Assembly (NCBI GenBank): GCA_039978075.1
Contig: JBDWCA010000011.1
Span: 248,001 to 312,000 of the forward strand
Direction of reading: 5' to 3'
Origin: Anderseniella sp039978075
GTDB taxonomy: Bacteria > Pseudomonadota > Alphaproteobacteria > Rhizobiales > Aestuariivirgaceae
Length of the DNA stretch: 64,000 nucleotides
In this document: one piece after another, positions 17,014-26,452 of the stretch
Layout: each line of letters begins with the position of its first letter
How positions within the stretch are numbered: the first letter of the stretch is position 1
The notes under the pieces: generated by a model
What the model saw: the letters and a program-made list of their open reading frames with translations, nothing else
Told to the model about the DNA's origin: nothing
Databases searched by the model: none
Position numbers and translations under genes: made by a program

Positions 17014-18411
17014 CTAGCCCCAGTTCTGATCATGCTCGGCATGGGTTTTCAGATAGGCGCCTGACGAGAAATACTCATCGTAAAAACCGGTGTCGATCTG
17101 ATGCGCCTGCAGGTACATGAGATTGAAGATGGCGGGAACAGTCGCCGGGAAGCGACCGAACTTGTCGTAGACATACTGCGCCATGGTCGCGACGCAATCG
17201 ACAAACTCCTCCCCGATCGGGGCCGCGCTGTCCCGGACAACATTGCTTTGCCTGTAGGGCCCGGGTGTTTTGGGATTGAACGGTCCATCTGCACCGAACT
17301 TGCGGCGGACAACTGATTCAACGGCGGCACGCATATTGTCGAAGTGAGGCGGACAATGGCCTTCGAAAATACCCTCCAGCCCGGTTACATGAGGCAGAGG
17401 CTGACCGGGGATCATGTCTGCCCTGAATCCGAGACCCGGCACGTCAGGATCGCCGCTTGCACCCAGGACACTGAACTGATTGATACCGTCATACATCCAG
17501 CCACCAAGCCCCATGGCCTGCAGCATCAGCGCACCCGCGTAACAGGAGGTCGACATTTCCACGGTGACTTCCGTCAGGGCGATTTGCTCGACATAGGCCA
17601 GCGGGTAGGGGTTCTCGATATCTACGAGAGACTTGAACTTCTCCATGCCGGGAATCTGCTGATCGTTGACACTGTCATAGATGCAGGCGCCGTTCTGAAC
17701 GAGATAGCACAAGGTCAGAACAACATGCTGTGCAAGGTCGGCAACCGGCATGATGAAAGTGCTGCCCGGCACGTTGCCGCACCATTCATTGTGCATCTCC
17801 ATGTGCTGCGGCTGGGCCGGGGTTTTCAATCGCCCGTCGGCGATCTTGACGATACGGGATTTGTGCTTGTCGAGATAGGCATTCAGATCGGTTTCGCCGT
17901 TGCCGGTTGTCGCGGCGCCCATGTCGCGGGTCGGAAAAAAGTACACGCCATTATCGTCCGTGTAGAAAATCTCGCTTGTGTGAAATCCTGCAGATGAAGG
18001 AAACGTTCGCCCACCCGCAGCTCCCGCATAGTTCGGTATCTTTGGCAGGTAGAAGCGGTTGTGAGGTATCAGGTTGGACCAGCCCGTATTGCCCGAAACG
18101 GTGGTCAGCAACAGCATTGTCTCCAACTCCGACAGGGGAGCAGGTGCGTGTTTCGATGTGTAGGCCAGCGGGCCACCGGGAATCGACGCACCCTTTGCGA
18201 AGCGGCGGGATCGTCTTCCGTGAATGGCGTCAATCAACGGGAACCCGGCTGCTTCGACAAGGCCCTTCGGCAGGTCCGGTATACGGTTCAGCAAGATGTT
18301 TCCCCTGCTGGTCAGTGCCGCTGCAGACGAAGGCGCTCCGAGGCCGCCCAGAACAGCCCCGGCACCGATCATGGATGCGCCAAGCAGTTTTCTTCTAGAT
18401 GTCGCGAACAT
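17014..18411 (-). CDS. Tat-exported nitroreductase-like protein of unknown function
   Basis: The 465-residue protein begins with a twin-arginine signal (TSRRKLLGASMIGAGAVLGG). The mature part contains HGRRSRRFAKG, resembling the phosphate-binding start of the nitroreductase fold, then LSELETMLLLTT, and late in the chain LMLQAMGLGGWMYDG, resembling the second FMN-contact helix. The middle (roughly residues 140-260) and the tail are not familiar. An exported FMN protein would fit Tat export with bound cofactor. It is divergent from a GlxA-type regulator with a gap of about 110 bases, so that regulator probably controls it. Confidence 0.6.
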   Translation of the reverse strand: MFATSRRKLLGASMIGAGAVLGGLGAPSSAAALTSRGNILLNRIPDLPKGLVEAAGFPLIDAIHGRRSRRFAKGASIPGGPLAYTSKHAPAPLSELETMLLLTTVSGNTGWSNLIPHNRFYLPKIPNYAGAAGGRTFPSSAGFHTSEIFYTDDNGVYFFPTRDMGAATTGNGETDLNAYLDKHKSRIVKIADGRLKTPAQPQHMEMHNEWCGNVPGSTFIMPVADLAQHVVLTLCYLVQNGACIYDSVNDQQIPGMEKFKSLVDIENPYPLAYVEQIALTEVTVEMSTSCYAGALMLQAMGLGGWMYDGINQFSVLGASGDPDVPGLGFRADMIPGQPLPHVTGLEGIFEGHCPPHFDNMRAAVESVVRRKFGADGPFNPKTPGPYRQSNVVRDSAAPIGEEFVDCVATMAQYVYDKFGRFPATVPAIFNLMYLQAHQIDTGFYDEYFSSGAYLKTHAEHDQNWG

Positions 18412-18521
18412 AAGTCATCTCCTGAGGTCGGCGGCTGCATTGCCTGCCTGGCGCACTCATGCCTGAAACCGAAAGGAGAAAGATAGGTTCAGTTTTGACA
18501 GAACCGGGTCATATATGCCAC

Positions 18522-19556
18522 ATGCAACGCATGCCTGTTCCAGCGTCCTCGCGAGACATTTCAGTCAGCCTCATTGCGGTCCCGGAGGTTTCCGCCGCGA
18601 TCGTCTATTCATTGCACGAGGTGTTCACATGCGTGGGAACCGCCTGGGAGATGCTGACCGGCGAACAGATCAAAACCCGGCTGTTCACACCGCGTATCGT
18701 CGGACGTGCAACAGAACCGATACGTACAACTTTCAATGCAACGCTGGTTCCTGATCATAAATTGAGTGAGGAACACCGGACGGACGTGGTGATTGTCGGT
18801 GATCTGTACTTCAATGATGGTGGAGGCCCCATCGGCAGATGGAAGGAAGAAGTTGCCTGGATACAGGACCAGTATGAGCAAGGTGCCATTGTCTGTTCGG
18901 TGTGCACCGGGTCGATGATGCTCGCCGAAGCGGGATTGCTGGACAACAAAGAGGCCACGTCGCATTGGGGTGCCGTCGGCGCCTTTGAACACTGTTATCC
19001 GCAGGTCTTGTTGCGGCCTGAACGTATTCTGGTTCCATCCGGTCTGGAACATCGCTTGATAACAAGTGGTGGATCAGCGTCATGGAATGAACTTGCGCTT
19101 TATCTGATTGCCCGGTTCTGTGGCGATGAGGAGGCTCGTCGCATCGCCAAAATATTCCTGTTTGGAGACAGGAATGACGGCCAGTTGCCTTTTGCCGCGA
19201 TGGCGCGGCCCAGGCAACACGAGGATGCGGTTGTCGCAAAGACGCAGGAATGGATCGCCGAGAATTATGCCGTCACAAACCCGGTGGCGAGAATGGCGGA
19301 GCAGTCGGGGCTCACGCCGCGAACATTCAAACGACGGTTTGCCGGCACAACAGGATATACGCCGCTCGACTACGTTCAGTCGCTTCGTATCGAGGAAGCG
19401 AAACAAATGCTGGAAACGACTGGCGACGTAATTGATGATATTGCAGCCCTGGTCGGCTACGATGAACCGAGTTCGTTTCGCCGCCTGTTCAAAAGAACAA
19501 CCGGCATCACGCCACATCAGTATCGGGTGCGGTTTAAAGGCATAGGCGCTGGCTAG
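18522..19556 (+). CDS. GlxA-family transcriptional regulator (DJ-1/PfpI domain plus AraC helix-turn-helix)
   Basis: The start at 18522 (MQRMPVPASS) is preferred to the upstream codon at 18459. The 344-residue protein has an N-terminal class I amidotransferase-like (DJ-1/PfpI) domain with the nucleophile elbow VCTGSMMLAEAGLL. A C-terminal AraC domain with two helix-turn-helix units follows (MAEQSGLTPRTFKRRF and IAALVGYDEPSSFRRLFKRTTG). GlxA-type regulators such as GbdR, ArgR and CdhR sense betaine, arginine and carnitine, which fits the substrates of this window. The likely target is the divergent Tat protein gene. Confidence 0.87.
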   Translation: MQRMPVPASSRDISVSLIAVPEVSAAIVYSLHEVFTCVGTAWEMLTGEQIKTRLFTPRIVGRATEPIRTTFNATLVPDHKLSEEHRTDVVIVGDLYFNDGGGPIGRWKEEVAWIQDQYEQGAIVCSVCTGSMMLAEAGLLDNKEATSHWGAVGAFEHCYPQVLLRPERILVPSGLEHRLITSGGSASWNELALYLIARFCGDEEARRIAKIFLFGDRNDGQLPFAAMARPRQHEDAVVAKTQEWIAENYAVTNPVARMAEQSGLTPRTFKRRFAGTTGYTPLDYVQSLRIEEAKQMLETTGDVIDDIAALVGYDEPSSFRRLFKRTTGITPHQYRVRFKGIGAG

Positions 19557-19611
19557 AAACGTTGCAGGAATACTGGCCCGGCGCGATGCTGCTGCCGGAG
19601 TTGTTTGACGG

Positions 19612-20595
19612 TCATTGCTTGTTCACGACGTTCTCCGAGATCATCGCGATCATTTCAAACATGATCGCTCCTGCGACCAGTGAAGTGATGTTGTTGGGGT
19701 GATCCTTGGTTGGCATCAGGCAAACAACATCCCCACCAACGATGTTCATGCCACGAACCGATCGAACAAGCCTGACAGCTTCGTCGATGGTGAATCCCCC
19801 TTCGCCCGGTTCCAGATTTGAAACACCCGGTGCAACAGTCACATCCAGGCAATCAAGATCGAAAGTGATGTATACAGGCCTGCCTGCAAGCGTATCCTTT
19901 ATCTGCGACAGCACATCATCAGCACCACGTGAACGGAACTCCGCCATCGTGACCACATTGTACCCGTACTCGTATGAAGGCTCCAGCCAGTCAAGGGTGC
20001 GGGGATGGCCGCGCAGGCCGATCTGCATCGAGTTTTCCGGCGAAACGTAGCCCCCGTCAGCCAGGTATGCGCCCCAGTGAGCCGCTGATTTTTTCGCGCC
20101 CAGGAAGTGATCCACTTTGGTAAAGACATCCGTGTGTGCGTCCAGATGGAGAAAACAAACCGGCTCCCCGCCAGCAAGGTTTCCTTTCCCGAGCGCCTCG
20201 ACGATGCCACCGGTAATCGAATGATCGCCGCCAATCGAGACCGGTCTGGCTCCGGCCTTGTCTATGTCCTGATAAAACCGGGTGATGCGTTCAATGCAGT
20301 CTTCATTGTCATTGGCACGCGGAAACGGGACATCGCCGACATCTTTTATCCTGACACTTTTCCAGGGATCAATCTGGAACTCAGAGTGAACCCGGCGCTG
20401 GACTGCGGAAACGTTACGCACTGAACGTGGGCCAAGATGCTGATCTCTTTCCGTAGTACCGTTTCCGGCGGAATGCGGAACGCCGACCAATGCAACATCC
20501 GCATCATTCGGCTTGCCGTGTTCACACCGAAACAGTGTTGGAATGCCCCACCAATAGAGGTTTTCCATCATTGATGCGTCATGGTCCTGGGTCAT
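19612..20595 (-). CDS. Arginase/agmatinase-family ureohydrolase
   Basis: This 327-residue dinuclear manganese enzyme has H125 in GGDHS, D152/H154/D156 in LDAHTD, and D246/D248 in DLDCLD. The family hydrolyses guanidino groups to urea plus an amine; substrates include agmatine, guanidinobutyrate and guanidinopropionate. It lies 79 bases downstream of a betaine-type importer in the same direction and shares the locus with a DDAH-like amidinohydrolase. Both enzymes act on guanidino compounds, so the importer probably brings one in. The exact substrate is open. Confidence 0.85.
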   Translation of the reverse strand: MTQDHDASMMENLYWWGIPTLFRCEHGKPNDADVALVGVPHSAGNGTTERDQHLGPRSVRNVSAVQRRVHSEFQIDPWKSVRIKDVGDVPFPRANDNEDCIERITRFYQDIDKAGARPVSIGGDHSITGGIVEALGKGNLAGGEPVCFLHLDAHTDVFTKVDHFLGAKKSAAHWGAYLADGGYVSPENSMQIGLRGHPRTLDWLEPSYEYGYNVVTMAEFRSRGADDVLSQIKDTLAGRPVYITFDLDCLDVTVAPGVSNLEPGEGGFTIDEAVRLVRSVRGMNIVGGDVVCLMPTKDHPNNITSLVAGAIMFEMIAMISENVVNKQ

Positions 20596-20674
20596 TGAAC
20601 GTTCCTTGAAGAGATTTCGTGTGCTCGGCGATGCTCGCCGTGAGCAGCAATTAAGGAAGCAAGCATTTCAGGTC

Positions 20675-22246
20675 TCAGGCCTTGCCGGCGCTCCGCCGGT
20701 ACATACCCTGGGCAATCCGGTCGATAACCATAGCGCAGAACAAAATTGCCAACCCGCCCAGGAGCCCTTGCCCTTTGGCCGCATATTGCAGTGCTTCAAG
20801 AATAAGCGCGCCCAGACCTTCCGCACCAATCAGCGATGCAATCACCACCATCGAGAGCGACATCAGTATCGTCTGGTTGATGCCGGTCATGATGGAAGGC
20901 ATGGCAAGTGGAATTTCCACGTTGCGCAGCAATTGCCATTTTGAGCAGCCGAACGCGACCGCAGCCTCTTTCGTGGCTTCCGGTACGCCGCGCATACCCA
21001 GCGCTGTCAGCCGAATGACCGGAGGCATTGCGAAGATGATGGTGGCAAGTACGCCAGGTGGTTTGCCGGTTCCAAAGAAAGCAATGATGGGTATCAGATA
21101 TACAAACGCGGGCATGGTCTGCATGAAATCGAGAACCGGTTCCGCAAACGTATAGGCACGTTTGGATTTGCCGAACCATATCCCGAGCGGTATTCCAAAA
21201 AGCACGCACAGGAATGCACCTGCACCGATCAGCGCAACGGTAATCATCGAGATTTCCCACAATCCCATGAAGGCCAGATACAACAGCGAAGCCGCGGTGA
21301 AAATGGCGACGCGAATGCCCGCAAGTCGGAAGGCCATGACAGTGATCACCACCATCACAACCGGCCACGGCGTTTGTATGAGGATAATTTCCAACCCGTC
21401 GAGCACGGCTTTGATGCCAACGGTTATCCCGTCAAATACATCGCCAAAATTATTGGCCAGCCAGTCGAACCCGGCATCACCCATTTTGGCGAGCGCGGCA
21501 AAATATTCCTTTTTGACCGGAAATTCAGTGATCGGAATGCTTCCGCCCAGAAAGCCGTTTGTCAACGCGCTCAATTTCGCATCGGGATCAGCGATCGTGA
21601 AACGGAACAGGGTCAGCGGCCAGATGGCAATCAGCAATACAACGCCGAAAGCCGCACTTGCTTTGCTGATACCTGACTGGACGCCGGGATTTGCACGCCA
21701 TCTGAGATATTGTTTCTCATAGGCTATGTTGGCGTAAAAACCTTCCAGCAGTTTGACAAGGACCAGCAACACCAGGCCGGTCAGCAAAATCGTTGTCCCT
21801 TCGGTAGCGGCTTCTGCTGCCTGCTCCTTTACGGTTTCCGCCACCTTCTTCAAATTGTTGGCGATCTTCAGTTTCGCTTCTGAATCTGCAGCATCACCTG
21901 CTGCCAGCGCCTCGGCAGCCTGTTGTTCCCGTTTCGCTATATTTGCGACAAGCCGGTCATAGCGAGCCAGTTGATCAGCGCCCAGTTCGCCCCACAAACC
22001 GCGCCCTAGCTGAACCAGTACGAACAATTCCAGCACCAGGAAAGTCCAGAAGAATCCCCAGGCGCCTCGCAAAGCGCCCCATAGCGGTCCGAACACGGCA
22101 GCCATGGTGTTCCAGGACCAGGGGAAGCCTGTGGTTCCCTGAATTTTTTCAAACTGGGCCGTGTAATACTGCTCGTTCTCTTTGGTGAATTCGCCAATGG
22201 AGGCATCGAGAGTGCTGGCTCCCCGCTCAAGACCGGTATCGGTCAT
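20675..22246 (-). CDS. Betaine-type ABC transporter permease with long N-terminal extension
   Basis: The 523-residue protein has one ProW-type permease domain in its C-terminal half, with the EAA loop GCSKWQLLRNVEIPLAMP near residue 440. The first 200 residues are unlike ProW. They comprise a soluble start, hydrophobic segments (WGFFWTFLVLELFVLV and ILLTGLVLLVLVKLLEG), and between them an Ala/Glu/Lys-rich helical stretch (about residues 100-145) that looks like a coiled coil. Its start overlaps the end of the ATPase gene by 4 bases. Unlike the other two importers here, the permease is not duplicated. Confidence 0.82.
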   Translation of the reverse strand: MTDTGLERGASTLDASIGEFTKENEQYYTAQFEKIQGTTGFPWSWNTMAAVFGPLWGALRGAWGFFWTFLVLELFVLVQLGRGLWGELGADQLARYDRLVANIAKREQQAAEALAAGDAADSEAKLKIANNLKKVAETVKEQAAEAATEGTTILLTGLVLLVLVKLLEGFYANIAYEKQYLRWRANPGVQSGISKASAAFGVVLLIAIWPLTLFRFTIADPDAKLSALTNGFLGGSIPITEFPVKKEYFAALAKMGDAGFDWLANNFGDVFDGITVGIKAVLDGLEIILIQTPWPVVMVVITVMAFRLAGIRVAIFTAASLLYLAFMGLWEISMITVALIGAGAFLCVLFGIPLGIWFGKSKRAYTFAEPVLDFMQTMPAFVYLIPIIAFFGTGKPPGVLATIIFAMPPVIRLTALGMRGVPEATKEAAVAFGCSKWQLLRNVEIPLAMPSIMTGINQTILMSLSMVVIASLIGAEGLGALILEALQYAAKGQGLLGGLAILFCAMVIDRIAQGMYRRSAGKA

Positions 22247-23292
22247 CCCTTGCCTCCCTGAATCCCTTTAAGCAACGTCGTCTTTGATATGACCCCGATG
22301 TCTTTTCCATCATCATCCTGAATGACAATTGGATTGTCAGATGTTGTCGCAATGTCGATTAATTCATCAAGATTGGTGCCGTGATGGGCACGGGGGCTCT
22401 TGGACAGGTCTTCGCCTTTTACCGGCTTGTGGTCGGACAGCTTCTCCATAATGGAGTGCGCAAACACCAGTTTGAGTTTTGAAATGCCTTCCACGAAATC
22501 CTTTACGTAGTCGTCGGCAGGCTTGGTTACGATATCCTCAGGCGTTCCGATCTGGACAATCCGTCCGTCCTTCATGATCGCAATGCGATCACCTATTCGT
22601 ATCGCTTCATCCAGGTCATGGGTTATGAAGACCGTTGTCTTTTGCAGCTCGGCGGAAAGTCCCATGAACTGATCCTGCAACTGTCGCCGGATCAGCGGGT
22701 CCAGGGCGGAAAACGGTTCGTCCATCAGCAGAACTTCCGGATCAGAGGCAAGCGCTCGCGCCAATCCGACCCGTTGTTGCATCCCGCCGGAAAGTTCACG
22801 CGGGAAGCGATCTTCGTATCCATCGAGGTTGACCATGTTCAGACAGTGTTGGGACGTGGCCCATCGCTTGGACTTTGGTTCGCCCCGCACCTGAAGGGGA
22901 AATGCAACATTGTCCCGTACTGTCCGGTGGGGAAGCAGCGCCATATGCTGGAAAACCATACCGATGTGCATTGCGCGCATTTCGCGCAGTTCTTCCCCGG
23001 CCAGCCGCACCATATCCTTGCCGAGGACCGTAATCTTGCCGGCAGTAGGGGCGATCAGCTGGTTCAGATGGCGTACCATGGTTGATTTGCCGGAGCCTGA
23101 CAGGCCCATGACGCAGAATATCTCGCCGCGCTTTACTTCAAATGAGCAGTCCGCGATTCCAACCACCGCCCCAAACTCGGCCAGAACCTCTGCCTTCGAA
23201 AGCCCCCGGTCTTCAATTGCCTGCATGGCTTCTTCAGCGCGGCCACCGAAAATCTTCCAGACATTCTCGAGTACGATTGTACTGTCACTCAC
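22243..23292 (-). CDS. Betaine-type ABC transporter ATP-binding protein
   Basis: This is a 349-residue ProV-like ATPase. Walker A is GLSGSGKST, the signature is LSGGMQQRV, and Walker B is VLLMDEPFSALD. The signature has GM where the other two importer ATPases in this window have GQ. A C-terminal CBS-like region (DNPIVIQDDDGKDIGVIS) may sense ionic strength or nucleotide. It lies between the binding-protein and permease genes and overlaps the latter by 4 bases. Confidence 0.86.
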   Translation of the reverse strand: MSDSTIVLENVWKIFGGRAEEAMQAIEDRGLSKAEVLAEFGAVVGIADCSFEVKRGEIFCVMGLSGSGKSTMVRHLNQLIAPTAGKITVLGKDMVRLAGEELREMRAMHIGMVFQHMALLPHRTVRDNVAFPLQVRGEPKSKRWATSQHCLNMVNLDGYEDRFPRELSGGMQQRVGLARALASDPEVLLMDEPFSALDPLIRRQLQDQFMGLSAELQKTTVFITHDLDEAIRIGDRIAIMKDGRIVQIGTPEDIVTKPADDYVKDFVEGISKLKLVFAHSIMEKLSDHKPVKGEDLSKSPRAHHGTNLDELIDIATTSDNPIVIQDDDGKDIGVISKTTLLKGIQGGKG

Positions 23293-23341
23293 GACAATGT
23301 CCTAACTTTGCATCGTTTTGATTGATTGAAACGGATGGGTA

Positions 23342-23381
23342 GGTCCGGGCGAAGAGTGCATGCGCACTTTCCGCCCGGACC
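23342..23381 (-). other. Intercistronic stem-loop between binding-protein and ATPase genes (second importer)
   Basis: A 10-bp perfect arm pair GGTCCGGGCG (23342-23351) and CGCCCGGACC (23372-23381) surrounds an inner AGTGC...GCACT repeat, giving a long hairpin. No T-run follows in the direction of transcription, so an mRNA-stabilising or processing role is more likely than termination. Confidence 0.6.
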
Positions 23382-23403
23382 ATGTTTTGGTGTGATGCTT
23401 TGC

Positions 23404-24360
23404 CTATTTCAGCCAGCTGTCTACGAGGTCGCCATTTTCAGCCACCCATTTCTTGGCAAAATCGGCTGGATCCTGTTTCTCAACCACAAGTGCAAAAGTC
23501 ATCTTGGACACGATGTCGGTGTTCAGGTTGACCTGTGAAAGCAGCTTGGCGACAGCAGGGTTGCTGCCTTCGAGGCTTGCTGCGTAGTGGATTTTCAACT
23601 TCGCCGTATTCCAGGCTACAGGGGCAGAAGAATTCTCCAGCCACTGCGGATCGTCGGTAGGCTGTTTCACGACCCACTTTGCTTCTTCGTAGGCTGGTTC
23701 CTTGAGGATAACCAGTTCATGCAGGGCAAACATGTGGTGCGGCGTGTAGCAGAAGAATACGATGTTCTTTTTCTGTGCAACCGCATTGTCGACCTCGGCC
23801 AATGCCAGGGTTTCGTCCATTTCCTTAAGCTGCATGGTTTCAGTATAACCGTAGGATTTGGCGCGGATTTTTTCGACGTTGGTTGACGCCCAGCCGGCTG
23901 CACCTATCCAGATTTCACCCTTGCCATCGCCATCAGAGTCGAAGTTCTTGGCCATGTCGGGGTTGGACAGTTCCGAGAGATCCTTGATCCCCGTGCGTTC
24001 AGCAGTGGACTTTGTTACGCACATCGCCTGATCGCCATCAACTCCGTTCGGATTTTGGCGAACGGTACCTTTGTCAGCTACGTATTTGGCTTCCAGGTTT
24101 GCCTGGTTTGGCAGCCAGACCTCCGGATGCACATGCATGGCACCTGAATCCATGGCTTCAAACACCACCGGATTGGTGCCATTTTGAAGTTCCACTTCAA
24201 CACCCAGATTGTCTTCCATAACAACCTTCAGGACATGCGCGGTAACACGCACGGAAGGCCAGTTTGGAACACCGATTACCACATCGGCAGCCTGTGCAGC
24301 GGGGGCGAACCCCATTACCAGTGCGAGAGCCGCGCCAGTGGCGGTTTTTTTAAGTTTCAT
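23404..24360 (-). CDS. Betaine-type ABC transporter substrate-binding protein
   Basis: The start at 24360 (MKLKKTATGAAL) is favoured by an AAGGAGGA site and a clean signal peptide ending at AQA. The mature OpuAC-family protein has about 295 residues, with PNWPSVR, PEVWLPNQ and FCYTPHHMF near the expected ligand pocket. An acidic loop NFDSDGDGKGEIWIG has the spacing of a calcium site. It belongs to the ProX/OpuAC group but is not close to the two TmoX-like proteins of this window. The guanidino-hydrolysing neighbours suggest a methylated or betaine-like guanidino ligand; that is inference. Confidence 0.83.
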   Translation of the reverse strand: MKLKKTATGAALALVMGFAPAAQAADVVIGVPNWPSVRVTAHVLKVVMEDNLGVEVELQNGTNPVVFEAMDSGAMHVHPEVWLPNQANLEAKYVADKGTVRQNPNGVDGDQAMCVTKSTAERTGIKDLSELSNPDMAKNFDSDGDGKGEIWIGAAGWASTNVEKIRAKSYGYTETMQLKEMDETLALAEVDNAVAQKKNIVFFCYTPHHMFALHELVILKEPAYEEAKWVVKQPTDDPQWLENSSAPVAWNTAKLKIHYAASLEGSNPAVAKLLSQVNLNTDIVSKMTFALVVEKQDPADFAKKWVAENGDLVDSWLK

Positions 24361-24524
24361 AGATATTTCCTCCTTACTCAACTCATTTCCCTCAAGATAG
24401 ACCTATCACGCATGTTGTTCTTTGTTTTCGATCCATTTGCAATAGATAGGTGTTTCTCCACAATCCCCGTGGTTCGGTTTACAGGTCCGAGATACACGGG
24501 AAACCAAGCTCGGCAATTCAAAGC

Positions 24525-25430
24525 CTATACGTTTTCCCGACATAGGGCTTGAGCCAAACAATGCACTCCGCCACCGCCGAGTGTAAACATCGACATGTCC
24601 GGCTCATGCACTTCAAACCCGAGTGCCCGCATTTTCTGATTCAGTTCGTCGGCCCCTTTCATCGAAAGGACCTTGTCATTGCCAAGCGCTACCAGATTAA
24701 CGCCGAGGTTTTTTGCCTCCCGGTACGATACGTCCACAAAATCAAATCCCCAGTCCCGCAACTGGTGGACAACCCACGGTTCAAGAGCATCGACGCACGC
24801 CACCAGCAGTTTTTCGGCCAACGGCACCACAAGTCCGTCCATATGGACAAATTCGCGGCTGATTGGAGCCGTTACCGCTTCCCAGCCTTCCTTTCGCACG
24901 AAATCCGCGACCTGTTCTGATCCTTCTTTTTCCGATCGTTCCCCACAATAACCGATCAGAACCTTGCCCGGTTCCAGAATGACGAAATCGCCGCCCTCGA
25001 AATGACCCGCAGTGGCAAATTGCCAGATCGGAATGTCATGCGATTGATAAAACTTGATAACGCTTACATAATCTGCGCGCCGGCATTTGAGCTGCATATG
25101 GCAGATCAGCGCGCCCCACGGGGTCATCGCCGAGCTGTCCCTGGCAAAAAAGTTTCGATGAAGAGCTTCATCGGCTTCCAGAAAATGACAGTTAATGCCG
25201 GCATCCTCGTAAATCCGGACCATCTCGGCATGCTGTGACATTGCCAGTTGAAGATCAAACTTCACGCCGGTTTTATGGGCATTGGCGATTGTGCGCCCGA
25301 TCAACGGGCCGGCTTCGACCCATCTGAAGAACTCTGGTTTGCCCAACAAGACATCATGCAATGTGGCGTAATCATTGTTGATCCCCCACCTGGTGTTGGC
25401 TGGATGAGTATCCACCTGAATTGTCCCCAC
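24525..25430 (-). CDS. DDAH/amidinotransferase-family hydrolase
   Basis: The 301-residue protein has the pentein-fold catalytic set: D98 in FFARD, E145 and D148 in GHFEGGDF, H196 in FVHMDG, and nucleophile C291 in GGGGVHCLAQ. Enzymes of this family include dimethylarginine dimethylaminohydrolase, which makes citrulline plus dimethylamine or methylamine, arginine deiminase and amidinotransferases. The short single-domain length fits DDAH better than arginine deiminase. It lies 165 bases upstream of the importer genes in the same direction and divergent from a LysR regulator. Released methylamine could enter the gmaS/mgs pathway encoded nearby. Confidence 0.75.
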   Translation of the reverse strand: MGTIQVDTHPANTRWGINNDYATLHDVLLGKPEFFRWVEAGPLIGRTIANAHKTGVKFDLQLAMSQHAEMVRIYEDAGINCHFLEADEALHRNFFARDSSAMTPWGALICHMQLKCRRADYVSVIKFYQSHDIPIWQFATAGHFEGGDFVILEPGKVLIGYCGERSEKEGSEQVADFVRKEGWEAVTAPISREFVHMDGLVVPLAEKLLVACVDALEPWVVHQLRDWGFDFVDVSYREAKNLGVNLVALGNDKVLSMKGADELNQKMRALGFEVHEPDMSMFTLGGGGVHCLAQALCRENV

Positions 25431-25476
25431 CTTCTCTTTTCCCGGAGGGCTCAGGTTAGTGGGGCGATTGTGAATT

Positions 25477-25487
25477 TGAATGATTCA
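25477..25487. promoter_or_regulatory. Candidate LysR operator between the DDAH-like and LysR genes
   Basis: The perfect palindrome TGAAT-G-ATTCA lies in the 98-base divergent gap, between 46 and 52 bases from each start. LysR proteins usually bind such dyads between their own gene and the target gene. Confidence 0.4.
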
Positions 25488-25528
25488 TGTTTCAACCTTA
25501 GTTGTATGAAATTACAAGGAAGCTTCAA

Positions 25529-26452
25529 ATGCTGCCACCGCGCCTGTCCAAGGTGGACATCCACCTGTTGTATGTTTTTGCGATCGTTGCTGAAGCCAGG
25601 GGGTTCGCTGCTGCCCAGGCGATTTTGAACACGTCTCCTTCCACAATCAGCAGACAGATCTCCGACCTGGAGAAGAGGCTGGGCGGCGTTCTCTGCCAGC
25701 GTGGAAGAAGTGGATTTGTTCTCACCGATTTCGGGCAACGGGTCGTCAGTGCTGCCAACGAGCTTTTTGACTCTCTGGAGCTATTCAACAACGTGGTAAC
25801 CGGGAGAAAAAACGCGCTGGTTGGAAAAATTTCCATAGGCGTGATCGATAATTGGATTTCGAATGCGGAGGCACCGATAGTCAGCACGCTTTCAAAGTTT
25901 CACGAGCAGGCGCCGGACGTCGAGATTGACATTCACTCATTGGCGCCTGATGGAATTGAGTACAGCCTGTTGGACGGGCGGTTGGACATTGGAATAGGTG
26001 TGTTTCACAAACCCAAAAATGGGTTGAGTTACAAAGCGATCTCTCGTGAGAACGTGGATCTGTTTTGTGGAAAGGATCATCCGCTGTTCGCAATTGAACG
26101 CCTGGATCAAGTCAACAGGCTGGTGAAAAATGCCAATCTTGTAAGCCGCGCCTATCTGGCCGAGGAGAAGGTTGCCCCGGTTGCCTTGAAGACGAGATCG
26201 ACCAGTCAGGCCCATCAGGTTGAAGGTGTGGCGATGCTCATATTGACTGGAAAATTTATCGGTTATCTGCCGGAGTCCTACGCCTCGGCCTGGGTACGCG
26301 AAGGAAAGATGAAAAGTGTTGCGTCACAACACTTCTGCCTGCCAACGGACATTCAACTGGTGACACCAAAGGGAAAACACCAAACGCGGGTATCGGAGCT
26401 TTTCAGGCGCGTCCTGGAACTGGAATCAGCCAGGCTGGCCGATGTCATCTGA
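25529..26452 (+). CDS. LysR-family transcriptional regulator
   Basis: The start at 25529 (MLPPRLSKVD) has an AAGGA site 7 bases upstream; a TTG 27 bases earlier is less likely. The 307-residue protein has an N-terminal helix-turn-helix (FAAAQAILNTSPSTISRQISDLEKRLG, about residues 25-52) and a periplasmic-binding-like effector domain. It is divergent from the DDAH-like gene, which with the importer and ureohydrolase genes is its probable target. Confidence 0.87.
   Translation: MLPPRLSKVDIHLLYVFAIVAEARGFAAAQAILNTSPSTISRQISDLEKRLGGVLCQRGRSGFVLTDFGQRVVSAANELFDSLELFNNVVTGRKNALVGKISIGVIDNWISNAEAPIVSTLSKFHEQAPDVEIDIHSLAPDGIEYSLLDGRLDIGIGVFHKPKNGLSYKAISRENVDLFCGKDHPLFAIERLDQVNRLVKNANLVSRAYLAEEKVAPVALKTRSTSQAHQVEGVAMLILTGKFIGYLPESYASAWVREGKMKSVASQHFCLPTDIQLVTPKGKHQTRVSELFRRVLELESARLADVI

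Noticed and set aside
23926..23964. EF-hand calcium-binding domain in the second importer's binding protein
   Set aside because: The acidic loop DSDGDGKGE has the spacing of part of a calcium loop, but there is no flanking helix pair; it is noted only as a loop in that entry.
24396..24451. Inverted repeats GATAGACCTATC and GATAGGT upstream of the second importer's binding-protein gene
   Set aside because: The arms are short and far apart, with no second occurrence in the locus to support an operator.
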